From Megascapheus bottae (Eukaryota; Chordata; Mammalia; Rodentia; Geomyidae): a stretch of 64,000 nucleotides of DNA. Shown piece by piece: positions 33,291 through 45,793 of the stretch (position 1 is its first letter; each line of letters opens with the position of its first letter). The stretch is from positions 4,932,501 through 4,996,500 of the forward strand of contig JANJXV010000049.1 in assembly GCA_024803745.1 (NCBI GenBank). The letters run 5' to 3'. The notes beneath the pieces are model-generated. The model was not told the DNA's origin. It saw only the letters and a list, made by a program, of their open reading frames with translations, and made no database searches. Made by a program: the position numbers and the translations under genes.

Positions 33291-34875
33291 AGGGTTAGGG
33301 TAAAGTAAGGGTTAAGGTTAGATTTAGGGTTTGGGTTAAGGTTAGTGTTAGGGTTAGGGTAAGGGTAAGTGTTAGGGTTAGAGTTATGGTTAGGGTTAGG
33401 GTAAGGGTAAAGGTTAGGGTTAGCGTTAAGTTGAGGGTTAGGGTTAGGTTTAGGGGTTAGGATTCGGGTTAGGGTTAGGGTTAGGGTAAGGGTAAGGGTT
33501 AGGGTTAGTGTTAGGGTTAGGGTTATGGTTAGGTTTAGGGTTAGGGTTAGGCTAGGGTTAGGGTTAGAGTTAGGGTAAGGGTTAGGGTTTGGTTTAGGGT
33601 TAGAGTTAGAGGTAGGGTTAGGGTTAGGGTAAGGGTAAGGGTTAGGGGTAGGGGTAGGGGTAGGGTAAGGGTTAGGGTTAGGAGTTAGGGTTAGGGTAAG
33701 GGTTAGGGTTAGGGTTAGGGTTAGGGTAAGGCTGACGGTTAGAGTTAGGGTTAGAGTGAGGTTTAGGATTAGGGTTAGTGTAAGGCTAAGTGTTAGAGTT
33801 AGGGTTAGGGTTAGGGTTAGGTTTAGGGGTTAGGGTTAGGGTTAGGGTTAGGGTAAGAGTAAGGGTTAGGGTTAGGGTTAGGGTTAGGGTTAAGGTTAGG
33901 GTTAGGGTTAGATTCAGGGTAAGGGTAAGGGTAAGGTTTAGAGTTAGGGTTAGGGTTAGGGTTAGGGAAAGTATAAGGGTTAGGGTTAGGGTTAGGTTTA
34001 GGGTAAGGATTAGGGTTAGGGTTAGGGTAAGGGTTAGGGTTTGGTTAGGGTTAGCATTAAGGTTAGGGTTAGGGTTAGGGTAAGGGGAAGGGTTAGGGTT
34101 AGGGTTAGGGTAAGGGTAAGGTTAAGGGTTAGGGATACGGTTAGGTTTACGTAAGGGTTAGGGTTAGGGTTAGGGTTAGGGTTACGTTCAGGATTAGATT
34201 TAGGTTATGCTAAGGGTTAAGGTTACGTTTAGGTTCAGGGTTAGGTTTAGGGCAAGGTTTAGGGTTAGGGTTAGTGTTAGGTTAAGGGTTAAGGTTAGGG
34301 TTAGGGTTAGGGTAAGGTTAAGGGTTAGGTTTAGGGTTAGGGTTAGGGTTAGGGGTCAGGGTTAGGGTTACGGTTAGGTTTGGGGTAAGGGTAAGGTTTA
34401 AGGTTTGGGTAGGCTTCTGTTTTTGGTTAGGGTTAGGGTAAGGGTAAGGGTTAGGGTTAGGGTTAGGGTTAGGGGAAGAGGATGGGTTAGGGTTAGGGTT
34501 AGGGTTAGGGTTATGTTTAGGTTTAGGTTTAGGGTTAGGCTAAGGGTTAGGGTTAGATTTAGGGTAAGGGTTAGGCTTAGGGTTAGGGTTAGAGTTAGAG
34601 CTAGGGTTAGGGTTAGGGTAAGGATAAGGGTTAGGGTTAGGTTAGGGTTAGGGTCAGGGATAGGGTTAGGGTTTAGGGTTAGGGTAAGTGTTAGGGTTAG
34701 GTTTAGGGTTAGGGTAAGGCTGACCGTTAGAGTTAGGGTTAGGGTGAGGTTTAGGATTAGGGTTAGGGTAAGGCTAAGTGTTAGAGTTAGGGTTAGTGTT
34801 AGGGTTAGGGTTAGGGGTTAGGGTTAGGGTTAGGGTAAGGGGAAGGGTTATGTTAAGGGTTAGGGTTAGGGTAAG
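33291..34875 (+). repeat. Module B-C, copy 4
   Basis: This copy matches about 28030-29600 at a constant offset of 5275: AAAGTAAGGG, GGCTGACGG (33730), GGCTTCTGTTTTTGG (34412) and GGCTGACCG (34718). It ends at 34860-34876, where sequence changes from the 29.6 kb type to the AGCATTTGG type of 25.23 kb. Confidence 0.92.
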
Positions 34876-35364
34876 GGTAAGGTTTAGCATTTGGTTAGGG
34901 TTAAGTTTAGCGTTAGTGTTAGGGTTAGGGTTAGGGTTAGGGTTAGGGTTAGGGTAAGGGTAAGGGTTAGGGTTAGGTTTAGGGTTAAGTTTAGGGTCAG
35001 GGTTTGGCTAAGGGTTAGAGTTAGGTTTAGTGTAAGGGTGAGGGTTAGGGTTAGGGTTAGGGATAGAGGTAGGGTTAGGGTTAGGGTAAGGGTAAGGGTT
35101 AGGGTTAGGGTTATGGTAAGGGTTAGGGTTAGGGATTAGGGTTAGGGTTAGGTTTAGGGTTAGGGTTAGGGTTAGGGTAAGGTTTAGGGTGAGGGTTAGT
35201 GTTAGGGTTAAGGTTAGGGTTAGTGTTAGGGTTAGCGAAAGGGTAAGGGTAAGGTTTAATGTTAGGGTTAGGGTTAGGTTTAGGGTTAGGGTTAGGGAAA
35301 GGGTAAGGGTTAGGTTAGGGTTAGGGTTTGGTTTAGGGTAAGGATTAGGGTTAGGGTTAGGGTT
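34876..35364 (+). repeat. Segment matching 25.23-25.69 kb
   Basis: From AGCATTTGG (34886) this follows 25237 onward at offset 9649, including GGATAGAGGTAGGG near 35062, TTAGCGAAAGGG near 35232 and GGTTTAATG. It leaves that template near 35340-35365 and enters module A. Confidence 0.85.
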
Positions 35365-36600
35365 AGGGAAAGGGTAAGGATTATGGTAAGGATTAGGGTT
35401 AGGGTTAGGGTAAGGATTGGGGTTAGGGTTAGGGTTAGGGAAAGGGTAAGGGTTAGGGTTAGGGTTAGGATTAGAATTAAGTTTAGGGTTAGGGTTAGGG
35501 TTAGAGTTAGGGCTAGTTTTAGGTTTAGGGTTCGGGTAAGGGTAAGGGTTAGGGTTAGAGTTTGGGTTAGGGTTAAGTTTAGGGTTAGGGTTAGGGTTAG
35601 GGTAAGGGTTAGGGTTAGCCTTAGGGTTAGGGTTAGCATTAAGGTTAGGGTTAGGTTAAGTGTAAGGGTTAGGGTTAGGGTTAGTGTAAGTGTAAGGGTT
35701 AGGGTTAGGATTAGGGTTAGGGTAAGGTTTAGTGTTAGGGTAAGCGTTAGGTTTAGGGTTAGGGTTAGGGGTTAGGTTTAGGGTTAGGATTAGTGTAAGG
35801 GTTAGGGTTAGGTTTAGGTTAAGGGTTAGGTTTAGGGTTAGGGTAAGGCTAAGGATTAGAGTCAGGGTTAGGGTTAGGGTTAGGATTAGTGTTTAGGGTT
35901 AGGGTTAGGGTTAAGTTTAGGGTTCGGGTAAGGGGAAGGGTTAGGTTTAGGTTTAAAGTTAGAGTAAGGGTAAGGGTTAGGGTTAGGGTTAGGATTAGGG
36001 TTAAGGTTAGGGTTAGAGTTAGGGTTAGGGTTAGGGTAAGGGTAAGGGTTAGGTTTAGGGTTAAGGTTAGGGTTAGGGATAGGCTAAGGGTACGGGTTAG
36101 GGTACGGGTTATGGTTAGGTTTAGGGTTAGGGTTAGAGGTAGGGTTAGGGTTAGGGTAATGGTAAGGTTTAGGGTTATGGATAGGGTTAGGGTTACGGTT
36201 AGGGTAAAGTAAGGGTTAAGGTTAGATTTAGGGTTTCGGTTAAGGTTAGTGTTAGGGTTAGGGTAAGGGTAATTGTTAGGGTCAGGGTTATGGTTAGGGT
36301 TAGGGTAAGGGTAAAGGTTAGGGTTAGCGTTAAGTTGAGGGTTAGGGTTAGGTTTAGGGGTTAGGATTCGGGTTAGGGTTAGGGTTAGGGTAAGGATAAG
36401 GGTTAGGGTTAGGGTTATGGTTAGGTTTAGGGTTAGGGTTAGGCTAGGGTTAGTGTTAGAGTTAGGGTAAGGGTTAGGGTTAGGGTTAGGGTTAGAGTTA
36501 GAGGTAGGGTTAGGGTTAGGGTAAGGGTAAGGGTTAGGGTTAGGGTTAGGGTTAGGGTAAGGGTTAGGGTTAGGAGTTAGGGTTAGGGTAAGGGTTAGGG
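35365..36600 (+). repeat. Module A-B, copy 5
   Basis: AAGGATTATG at 35376 and TAGCCTTAGG at 35616 both lie 8185 bp from their copy 1 equivalents (27191 and 27431), fixing this as partial A then B. It is more diverged than copies 2-4: GGATTAGGG replaces GGATGAGG, for example, and the TAGGGG-type run is replaced by ordinary TTAGGG. It ends near GGAGTTAGGG at about 36600. Confidence 0.85.
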
Positions 36601-38899
36601 TTAGGGTTTGGGGTTAGGGTTAGTGTTAGGTTTAGGGTTAGGGTTAGTGTTAAGGGAAGGGTTAGTGTGAGGGTTAGGGTTAGGGTCAACGTTAGGGTTA
36701 GTGTTAGTGTTAGGGTAAGGGTAAGGATAAGGTTTAGGTTCAGGGTTAGGGTTAGGGTTAGGTTTAGGGTTAATGTTAGGGAAAGGGTAAGGGTTAGGGT
36801 TAGGGTAGTGTTTGGTTTAGGGTAAGGATTAGGGTTAGGGTTAGGGTTAGTGTTAGGGTTAGAGTTAGAGGTAGGGTTAGGGTTAGGGTTAGGGTTACGG
36901 TTAGGTAAGGGTTAGGGTTAGGGTTAGGTTCAGGGTTAGGTTAAGGGCAAGCTTTAGGGTTAGGGTTAGTGTTAGGCTAAGGGTTAAGGTGAGGGTTAGG
37001 GTTAGGATAAGGGTAAGTGTTAGGGTTAGGGTTAGGGTTAGGGTTAGGGGTCGGGGTTAGGATTATGGTTAGGTTTGCTGTAAGGGTAAGGTTTAGGGTT
37101 AGGTTTAGGGTTATGTTTGCGTTTAGGGTTAGGGTAAAGGTAAGGGTTAGGGTTAGGGTTAGGGTAAGGGTAAGGGTTAGGTTTAGGGTTAGGGTTAAGG
37201 TTAGGGTTAGGATTAGGGTTAGGCTAAGGGTTAGGGTTAGAGTTAGGGTAAGGGTTAGGGTTAGGGTTAGAGTTAGAGGTAGGGTTAGGGTTCAGGTAAG
37301 GGTAAGGGTTAGGGTTAAGGGTTAAGGTTAGGGAAAGGGTAAGGGTTAGGTTTAGGATTAAGATTAGGGATAAGGGTAAGGTTTAGGGTTATGGTTAGGG
37401 TTAGCGTTAAGGTTAGGGTTAGTGTTAGGGTTAGGGTTACGATTAGGGTAAGGGTAAGGGTTAGGGTTAGGGTTAGGGTTAAAGTTAGGGTTAGGGTTAG
37501 GGGTAGGCTAAGGGTTAGGGTTAAGGTAAGGGTTAGGGATAGGGTTAGGGTTAGGGTTAGAGGTAGGTTTAGTGTTAGGGTAAGGGTAAGTGTAAGGGTT
37601 AGGGTTAGGGTTAGGCTAAGGGTTAGGGTTTGGGGTTAGGGTTAGGGTTAGGGTCAGGGTTAGGGTAAGGGTTAGGATTAGGGTTAGGGTAAAAGTTAGG
37701 GTTAGGTTTAGGGTTAGAGTTAGGGTAAATGTAAGTGTTAGTGTTAGGGTTTGGGTTAGGGTTAGGGTAAGGGTAAGCGTTAGGATTAGGGTTAGGGTTG
37801 GGTTTAGGGTTGGGGTTAGGGTTCGGGTTAGGGATAGGGTAATGGTAAGGGTTAGGGTTAGGGTTAGGGTTAGGATTAGATTTAAGGTTACAGTTAGGGT
37901 AAGGGTAAGGTTTAGGGTTAAGGTTAGGGTAAGGGTTAGGGTTAGGGTTAGGGTTAGGATTGGGGTTAGGGTTAGGGTTAGTGTTAGCATAAAAGTTAGG
38001 GTTAGAGTTAGGGTAAGGGTAAGGGTTAGGGTTAGGGTTAGGGTAAGGTTTAGGGTTAGGTTTAGCTTCAGGGTTAGGTTTAGGGCAAGGTTGAGGGTTA
38101 GGGTTAGTGTTAGGTTAAGGGTTAACGTTAGGGTTAGGGTTAGGGGAAGGGTTAGGGTTAGTGTTAGGGTTAGGTGTCAGGGTTAGGGTTACGGTTAGGT
38201 TTGGGGTTAGGGTTAGGGTAAGGGTAAGGGTTAGGGTTAGGGTTAGGGTTAGGGTAAGGGTAAGGGATTGGGTTAGGGTTAGGGTTATGGTTAGGTTTAG
38301 GGTTAGGTTTAGGCTAAGGGTTAGGCTTAGAGTTAGGGTAAGGATTAGGGTTAGGGTTAGGGTTAGAGTTAGAGATAGGGTTAGGGTTAGGGTTAGGGTA
38401 AGGGTTAGGGTTAGGGTTAGGGTTAGGGTAAGGGTTAGGTTTAGGTGTTAGGGTTAGGGTAAGGGTTAGGGTTAGGGTTAGGGTTAGGGTAAGGCTGACG
38501 GTTAGAGTTAGGGTTAGGGTGAGGTTTAGGATTAGGGTTAGGGTAAGGCTAAGTGTTAGAGTTAGGGTTAGGGTTAGGGTTAGGGGTTAGGGTTAGGGTT
38601 AGGGTAAGGGTAAGGGTTAGGTTAAGGGTTAGGTTTAGGGTAAGGGTAAGGTTTAGCATTACGGTTACTGTTAAGGTTAGCGTTAGTGTTAGTGTTAGGG
38701 TTAGGGTTAGGGTAAGGGTAAGGGTTAGGGTTAGGGTTGGGGTTAAGTTTAGGGTCAGGGTTTGGCTAAGGGTTAGGGTTAGGGTTAGGGTCAGGGTTAG
38801 GGTTAGGGTTAGAGGTAGGGTTAGGGTTAGGGTAAGGGTAAGGTTTAGCGTTAGGGTTAGGGTTAGGGTTCGGGTTAGGGTTAGGGGTTAGGGTTAGGT
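36601..38899 (+). repeat. Reordered relatives of the 24-27 kb modules
   Basis: Positions 36.7-38.0 kb follow 25.5-27.0 kb (GGGCAAGCTTTAGGG at 36945). Positions 38.05-38.9 kb follow 24.6-25.45 kb (GGCTGACGG at 38493, TTTAGCATTACGG near 38643). The order is thus swapped relative to 24-27 kb, as expected for adjoining copies of a cyclic tandem module. No gene was seen. Confidence 0.75.
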
Positions 38900-41847
38900 T
38901 TAGGGTTAGGGTTAGGTTAGGGAAAGGGTCAGGGTGAGGGATAGGGTTAGGGTTAAGGTTAGGGTGAATGTTAGGGTTAGGGTAAGTGTAAGGGTAAGGT
39001 TTGGGTTAGGTTTAGGGTTAGGTTTAGGGTTAGGGTTAGGGTAAGGATTAGGGTTAGGGTTAGGGTTGGGGTAAGGCTTAGGGTTAGGGTTAGGGTTTGC
39101 ATTAATATAGGGTTAGGGTTAGGGTAAGGGTAAGGGTTAGGGTTAGGGTTAGGGTAAGGGTAAGGTTAAGGGTTAGGGTTAGGGTTAGGGTTAGGGTTAG
39201 GTTAGGTTCAGGGTTAGGTTAAGGACAAGCTTTAGGGTTAGGGTTAGTATTAGGCTAAGGGTTAAGCTTAGGGTTAGGTTTAGGATATGGGTAAGGGTTA
39301 GGGTTAGGGTTAGGGTTAGCGGTCAGGGTTAGGGTTACGGTTAGGTTTGCTGTAAGGGTAAGGTTTAGGGTTAGGGTTAAGGTTAGGTTTACGCTAAGGG
39401 TTAGGGTTAGAGTTAGGGTAAGGGTTAGGGTTAGGGTTAAGGTTAGAGTTAGAGGAAGCGTTAGGGTTAGGGTAAGGGTAAGCGTTAGGGTAAGGGTTAG
39501 GGTTAGGGGTTACGGTTAGGGTAAGGGTAAGGGTTAGGTTTAGGGTTAAGGTTAGGGATAAGAGTAAGGGTAAGGGTTATGGTTAGGGTTAGCGTTAAGG
39601 TTAGGGTTAGTGTTAGGGTTAGGTTTACGGTTAGGGTAAGGGTAAGGGTTAGGGTAAGGGTTAGGGTTAAGGTTAAGGTTAGGGATAGGTTTAGGCTAAG
39701 GGTTAGTGTTAAAGTAAGGTTTAGATTTAGGATTAGGGTTAGGGTTAGAGGTAGGGTTAGTGTTAGGCTAAGAATAAGGGTAAGGGTTAGGGTTAGGGTT
39801 AGGGTAAGGGTTAGGGTTTGGGGTTAGGGTTCGGGTTCGGGTCAGGGTTAGGGTAAGGGTTAAGATTAGGGTTAGGTTTAGGGTAAAAGTTATGGTTAGG
39901 GTTAGGGTTAGTGTAGGGTAAAGGTAAGTGTTAGTGTTAGGGTTAGAGTTAGGGTTAGGGTAAGGGTGAGCGTTAGGGTTAGGGTTAGGGTTGGGTTTAG
40001 GATTGGAGTTAGGGTTAGGGTTAGGGTTAGGGTAATAGTAAGGGTTAGGTTTAGGGTTAGGGTTAGGATTAGATTTAAGGTTACAGTTAGGGTAATGGTA
40101 AGGTTTAGGGTTAAGGTTAGGGTAAGGGTTAGTTTTAGGGTAAGCGTTAGGTTTAGGGTTAGGGTAAGGGTTAGGGTTAGGGTTAGGTTTAGGTTAAGGG
40201 TTAGGGTTAGGGTTATGGTGTGGGTAAGGCTAAGGTTTAGAGTTAGGGTTAGGGTTAGGGGTTAGGATTAGGGTTGGGTTAAGGTTAGGGTTAGGGTAAG
40301 GGGAAGGTTTAGGTTTAGGTTTAAGATTAGTGTAAGGGTAAGGGTTAGGGTTAGGGTTAGGATTAGGGTTAAGGTTAGGGTTATGGTTAGGGTTAGGGTT
40401 AGGGATAGGCTAAGGGTTAGGGTTAGGGTAAGGGTTAGGGTTAGCCTTAAGGTGAGGGTTAGGGTTAGGGTTAGGGGTTAGGGTTCGGGTTAGGGTTAGG
40501 GTTAGGGTAAGGGTTAGGGTTAGGGTAAGTGTTAGGGTTAGGGTAAGGGTTAGGGTAAGGGTTAGGGTTAGGGTAAGTGTTAGGGTTAGAGTAAGGGTTA
40601 GGGTTAGGGTTAGGGTTAGGGGTTAGGGTTCGGGTTAGGGTTAGGGTTAGGGTAAGGGTTAGGGTTAGGGTAAGTGTTAGGGTTAGGGTAAGTGTTACGG
40701 TTAGGGTTAGGGTTAGGGTAAGGGTAAGTGTTAGGGTTAGGGTTAGGTTAAGGGTAAGTGTTAGGGTTAGGGTAAGGGTAAGGGTTAGGGTTAGCCTTAA
40801 GGTGAGGGTTAGGGTTAGGGTTAGGGTTAGGGTAAGTGTTAGGGTTAGGGTAAGGATTAGGGGTAGGTTTAGTGTTAGGGTTAGGGTTAGGGTTAGGGTT
40901 AGGCTAAGGGTTAGGGTTAGGTTTAGGGTAAGGGTTAGGGTTAGGGTTAGGGTTAGGTTTAAGTTTAGGGTTAATGTAAGGGTAAGGGTTAGGGTTAGGG
41001 TTACGGTTAGGGTAAAGGTTAGGGTTAGGGTTAGGGTTAGGGTAAGGGTAAGGGTTAAGATTAGGGTTAGGTTTAGGGTTAGGGTTAGGGTAAGGGTAAG
41101 GGTTATGGTTAGGATTAGGGTTAGGGTTAAATTTAGGGTTAGGCTTAGGGTTAGTGTTAAGGTAAGTTTAAGGCTTAGAGTTAGGGTTATGTTTAGGGTT
41201 AGGTTTACGGTAAGGGTAAGGTGTAGGGTTAGGGTTAGGGTTAGGTTTAGGTTTAGGGTTAGGGTTGGGGTTAGGGTGAATGTTAGGGTTAGGGTTAGGG
41301 TTAGGGTAAGGGTAAGGATAAGGTTTAAGTTTGGGGTTAGGGTTCGGGTTAGGGAAAGGGTAAGGGTTAGGGTTAGGGTTAGGGTTAGGGTAAGGATTAG
41401 GTTTAGGGTTAGGGTTAGGGTAAGGGTTAGGGTTAGGGTTAAGGTAAGGGTAAGTTTTAGGATTAGGGTTAAGGGTTAGGGTTAGGGTTAGGTTTAGGGT
41501 TAGGGTTAGGGTAAGTTTCAGGGTTAGGGTTAGGGTTAGGGTTAGGGTTAAGGTTAGGGTTAGGGTTAGGGTTAGGGTAAGGGTGAGGGCTAGGGTTAAG
41601 GTTAGGGTTAGGTTTAGGGTAAGGGTAAGGGTTATGGTTAGGGTTAGGGTAAGGGTAAGTGTTAGGTTTAAGGTTAGGGTTAGGGTTAAGTTTAGGGTTA
41701 AGGTTAGGGAAAGGTTTAGGGTAAGGTTTAGCGCTAGGGTTAGGGTTAGGGTTAGGAAAGGGCAAGGGTTAGGTTTAGGATTAGGTTTAGGGTAAGGATT
41801 AGGGTTAGGGTTAGGGTTAGGGTAAGGGTTAGGTTTAGGGTTAGTGT
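38900..41847 (+). repeat. First, irregular unit of the ~4 kb HOR
   Basis: GACAAGCTTTAGGG (variant landmark, from 39224) and MVRV-type frames at 39.6 and 40.0 kb match positions in the following units. Near 40100-40440 a module B relative is inserted. TTAGCCTTAAGGTGAGGG occurs at 40441 and 40791 (350 bp apart), and GGGTTCGGG at 40481 and 40626 (145 bp apart), so 40.44-40.80 kb is itself locally duplicated. From 40.8 kb onward the order follows the 4 kb units. Confidence 0.75.
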
Positions 41848-44800
41848 TATCAATAAGGTTAGGTTAGGGTTAGGGTCAGGGAAAGGGTTAGGTTTAGGGT
41901 TAGGGTTAGGGTAAGTGTAAGGGTTAGGATTAGGGTTAGGTTTAGGTTTAAGGTTAGGGTTAGGGTAAGGGTAAGGGTTAGGGTTAAGGTTAGGATTCGG
42001 GTTAAGGTTAGGGTTAGTGTTAGGGTTATGGTTAAGGTTAGGGTTAGGGTAAGGTTAAGGGTTACGGTTAGGGTTAGGGTTAGTTTTAGAGTTACTGTTA
42101 TGGTTAAGGTAAGGGTAAGGGTTAGGTTTAGGGTTAGGGTTAGGGTAAGGGTTAGGGTTAGGTTTAGTGTAAAAATAAGGTTTAGGATTAGGGTTAGGGT
42201 TAGGGTTAGTTTTATGGTTAGGATTAGGGTAAGTTTACGGGTTAGGGTTAGGGTTACTGTTAGGTTTAGATTTAGGGTTAGGGTTAGGGTAAGTGTAAGA
42301 GTTAGGGTTAAGGTTAGGGTTAGGGTTAGGGTTAGCGTTAGGGTAAGGGTTAGGGTTACGGTAAGGGTTAGGATTAGGGTTAGGTTTAGGATTAGGGTTA
42401 GGGTTAGGGTAAAGTAAGGGTTAAGTTTAGATTTAGGGTTTGGGTTAAGGTTAGTGTTAGGGTTAGGGTAAGGGTTAGGGTTAGGTTTAGGGTTAGGGTA
42501 AGGGTAAGGGTTAGGGTTAGCGTTAAGGTGAGGGTTAGGGTTAGGGTTAAGGGTTAGGGTTTGGGTTTTGGTTAGGATTAGGGTAAGGGTTAGGGTTAGG
42601 GTTAGGGTAAGTGTTAGGGTTAGGGTAAGGGTTAGGTTTAGGGTTAGTGTTAGTGTTAGGGTTAGGGTTAGGGTAAGTGTTAGGGTTAGGGTTAGGGTTA
42701 GGGTTAGGGTTAGGGTAAGGGTAAGCGTTAGGGTTAGGGTTAGGGTTTGGTTTAGGGTTGGGGTTAAGGTTAGGGTTAGGGTTAGGGTTAGGGTTAGGTT
42801 TAAGGTTAGAGTTAGGGTAAGGGTAAGGGTTAGGGTTGGGGTTAGGGTTAGTTTTAGGGTTAGGGTTAGGCTTAGGGTTAGGGTTAGGTTAAGGGTTAGG
42901 GTTAGGTTTAGATTTAGTGTTAGGTTTAGGGTAAGGCTAAGTGTTAGGTTTAGGGTTAGGTCCAGGGTTAGGCTTAATGTTAGTGTTAGATTTAGGGTTA
43001 AGTTTAGGGTTTGGGTTAGGGTAAGGGTAAAGGTTAGGGTTAGGGTTAGGGTTAGGGTTAGGGGTTAGGGTTAGGGTTAGGGTAAGGGTAAGTGTTAGGG
43101 TTAGGGTTAGGGTTAGGTTTAAGGTTAGGGTTAGGGTAAGGGTAAGGGTTAGGGTTAAGGTTATGATTAGGGTTAAGGTTAGGATTAGTGTTAGGGTTAG
43201 GTTTAGAGTTAGGATTTGCATTAAGGTTAGGGTTAGGTTAGGGTAAGTGTAAGGGTTAGGGTTAGGGTAAGGGTAAGGTTAAGGGTTAGGGATAGGGTTA
43301 GGGTTAGTTTTAGGGTTAGGTTAGGTTTAGGGTTAGGTTTAGGGTATGCTAAAGGTTAGGGTTAGGTTTAGGTTCAGGGTTAGGTTAAGGGCAAGCTTTA
43401 GGGTTAGGGTTAGTGTTAGGCTAAGGGTTAAGGTTAGGGCTAGGGTTAGGATAAGGGTAAGGGTTAGGGTTAGGTTTAGGGTTAGGGGTCAGGGTTAGGG
43501 TTACGGTTAGGTTTCCTGTAAGGGTAAGGTTTAGGGTTAGGTTTAGGGTTATGTTTGGGTTAGGGTTAGGGTAAGGGTAAGGGTTAGGGTTAGGGTTAGG
43601 GTTAGGGTAAGGGTAAGGGTTAGGGTTAGGGTTAGGGTTAAGGTTAGGGTTAGGGTTAGGTTTAGGCTAAGGGTTAGGTTTAGGGTTAGGGTTAAGGTTA
43701 GGATTAGTGTTAGGGTAAGAATAAGGGTTAGGGTTAGGGTTAGGGTTAGGGTAATGGTTAGGGTTTGGGGTTAGGGTGAGGGTTAGGGTCAGGGTTAGGG
43801 TAAGGGTTAGGATTAGGGTTAGGGTTAGGGTAAAAGTTAGGGTTAGGGTTAGGGTTAGGGTAGGGTAAAGGTAAGTGTTAGTGTTAGGGTTAGGGTTAGG
43901 GTAAGGGTGAGCGTTAGGGTTAGGGTTAGGGTTGGGTTTAGGTTTGGGGTTAGGGTTAGGGTTAGGGTTATGGTTAGGGTAATAGTAAGGGTTAGGTTCA
44001 GGGTTAGTGTTAGGATTAGATTTAAGGTTACAGTTAGGGTAATGGTAAGGTTTAGGGTTAAGTTTAGGGTAAGGGTTAGTGTTAGGGTTAGAGGTAGGGT
44101 TAGGCTTATGGTAAGGGTAAGGTTTATGTTTAGGGTTCGGGTTAGCGTAAGGTTTAGGGTTAGGGGTTAAGGTTAGGGTTAGGGTAAGGGTTAGGATTAT
44201 GGTAAGGTTTTGGGTAAAAGTTAGGGTTAGGGTTAGGGTTAGGGTAAGCGTAACTGTTAGGTTTAGGGTTACGGTTAGGGTTAGGGTTAGGGTTAGGGGT
44301 TAGGGTTAGGGTTAGGGTTAGGTTATGGGTTAGGTTACGGGTAAGGTTTAGGGTTAGGGTTAGGTTTAGGGGTTAGTGTTAGGGTTAGGGTTATGGTAAG
44401 GGTTAGGGTTAGGTTTAGGGTAAGGGTAAGGTTTAGGGATAGGTTAATTGTTAGGTTTGGGGTTAGGGTTAGGGTAAGAGTAAGGTTAGGGTTAGGGTTA
44501 GGGTAAGGGTAAGGGTTAGGGTTAGGGTTAGGTTTAGGTTTAAGGTTAGGGTTAGGGTTAGGCAAAGGGTTAGGGTTAGGGTTAGAGTAAGGGTTAGGGT
44601 TAGGGTTAGGGTTAGAGGTAGGTTTAGGGTGAGGGTAAGGGTAAGGTTTAGGTTTAGGGTTCGGGTTAGCGTAAGGGTTAGGGTTAGGGATTAGGGGTTA
44701 GGGTTAGGTTTAGGTTTAGGGTTAGGGTAAGTTTAAGGCTTAGGGTTAGGCTAAGGGTTAGGGTTAGTTTTAGGGTAAGGGTAAGTTTTTTGATTACGGT

Positions 44801-45324
44801 TAGGGTTAGGGTTAGGGTTAGGCTAAGGGTTAGGGTTAGGTTTAGGGTAAGGGTTAGTGTTAGGGTTAGGGTTAGGGTATGGTAAGGGTTAGGGTTAGGG
44901 TTAGGGTTAGGTTTAAGTTTAGGGTTAATGTAAGGGTAAGGGTTAGGGTTAGGGTTACGGTTAGGGTAAAGGTTAGGGTTAGGGTTAGGGTTAGGGTAAG
45001 GGTAAGGGTTAAGATTAGGGTTAGGGTTAGGGTTAGGGTTAGGGTAAGGGTAAGGGTTATGGTTAGGATTAGGGTTAGGTTTAAATTTAGGTTTAGGGTT
45101 AGGGTTAGTGTTAAGGTAAGTTTAAGGCTTAGAGTTAGGGTTATGTTTAGGGTTAGGTTTACGGTAAGGGTAAGATGTAGGGTTAGGTTGAGGGTTAGGT
45201 TTAGGTTTAGGGTTAGGGTTGGGGTTAGGGTGAATGTTAGGGTTAGGGTTAGGGTTAGGGTAAGGGTAAGGATAAGGTTTAAGTTTGGGGTTAGGGTTAG
45301 GGTTCGGGTTAGGGAAAGGGTAAG
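41848..45324 (+). repeat. ~4 kb HOR unit starting at TATCAATAA
   Basis: The unit is phased on the rare motif TATCAATAA (41848); the next is 3946 bp on at 45794. Inside are AGGTCCAGGG near 42958, GGGCAAGCTTTAGGG (43389), AAGTTTTTTGATTA (44783) and GGTGAATGTTAGGG. The same ordered set recurs in 45.8-50.0 kb and later units with many differences in individual hexamers. The unit continues to 45793; the last 470 bp already belong to the 10.8 kb duplication. Confidence 0.85.
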
Positions 45325-45793
45325 GGTTAGGGTTAGGGTTAGGGTTAGGGTAAGGATTAGGTTTAGGGTTACGGTTAGGGTAAGGGTTAGGGTTAGGGTT
45401 AAGGTAAGGGTAAGTGTTAGGATTAGGGTTAAGAGTTAGGGTTAGGGTTAGGTTTAGGGTTAGGGTTAGGGTAAGTTTCAGGGTTAGGGTTAGGGTTAGG
45501 GTTAAGTTTAGGTTTAGGGTTAGGGTTAGGGTAAGGGTGAGGGCTAGGGTTAAGGTTAGGGTTAGGTTTAGGGTAAGGGTAAGGGTTATGGTTAGGGTTA
45601 GGTTAAGGGTAAGTGTTAGGTTTAAGGTTAGGGTTAGGGTTAATTTAGAGTTAAGGTCAGGGAAAGGGTTAGGGTAAGGTTTAGCGCTAGGGTTAGGGTT
45701 AGGGTTAGGAAAGGGCAAGGGTTAGGTTTAGGATTAGGGTTAGGGTAAGGATTAGGGTTAGGGTTAGGGTAAGGGTTAGGTTTGGGTTAGTGT

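Noticed and set aside
44783..44796. T-tract AAGTTTTTTGATTA as an RNA polymerase III terminator or intrinsic terminator
   Set aside because: There is no A/B box, tRNA-like fold or GC hairpin upstream. It is a module barcode repeated at 49079 and 59894.
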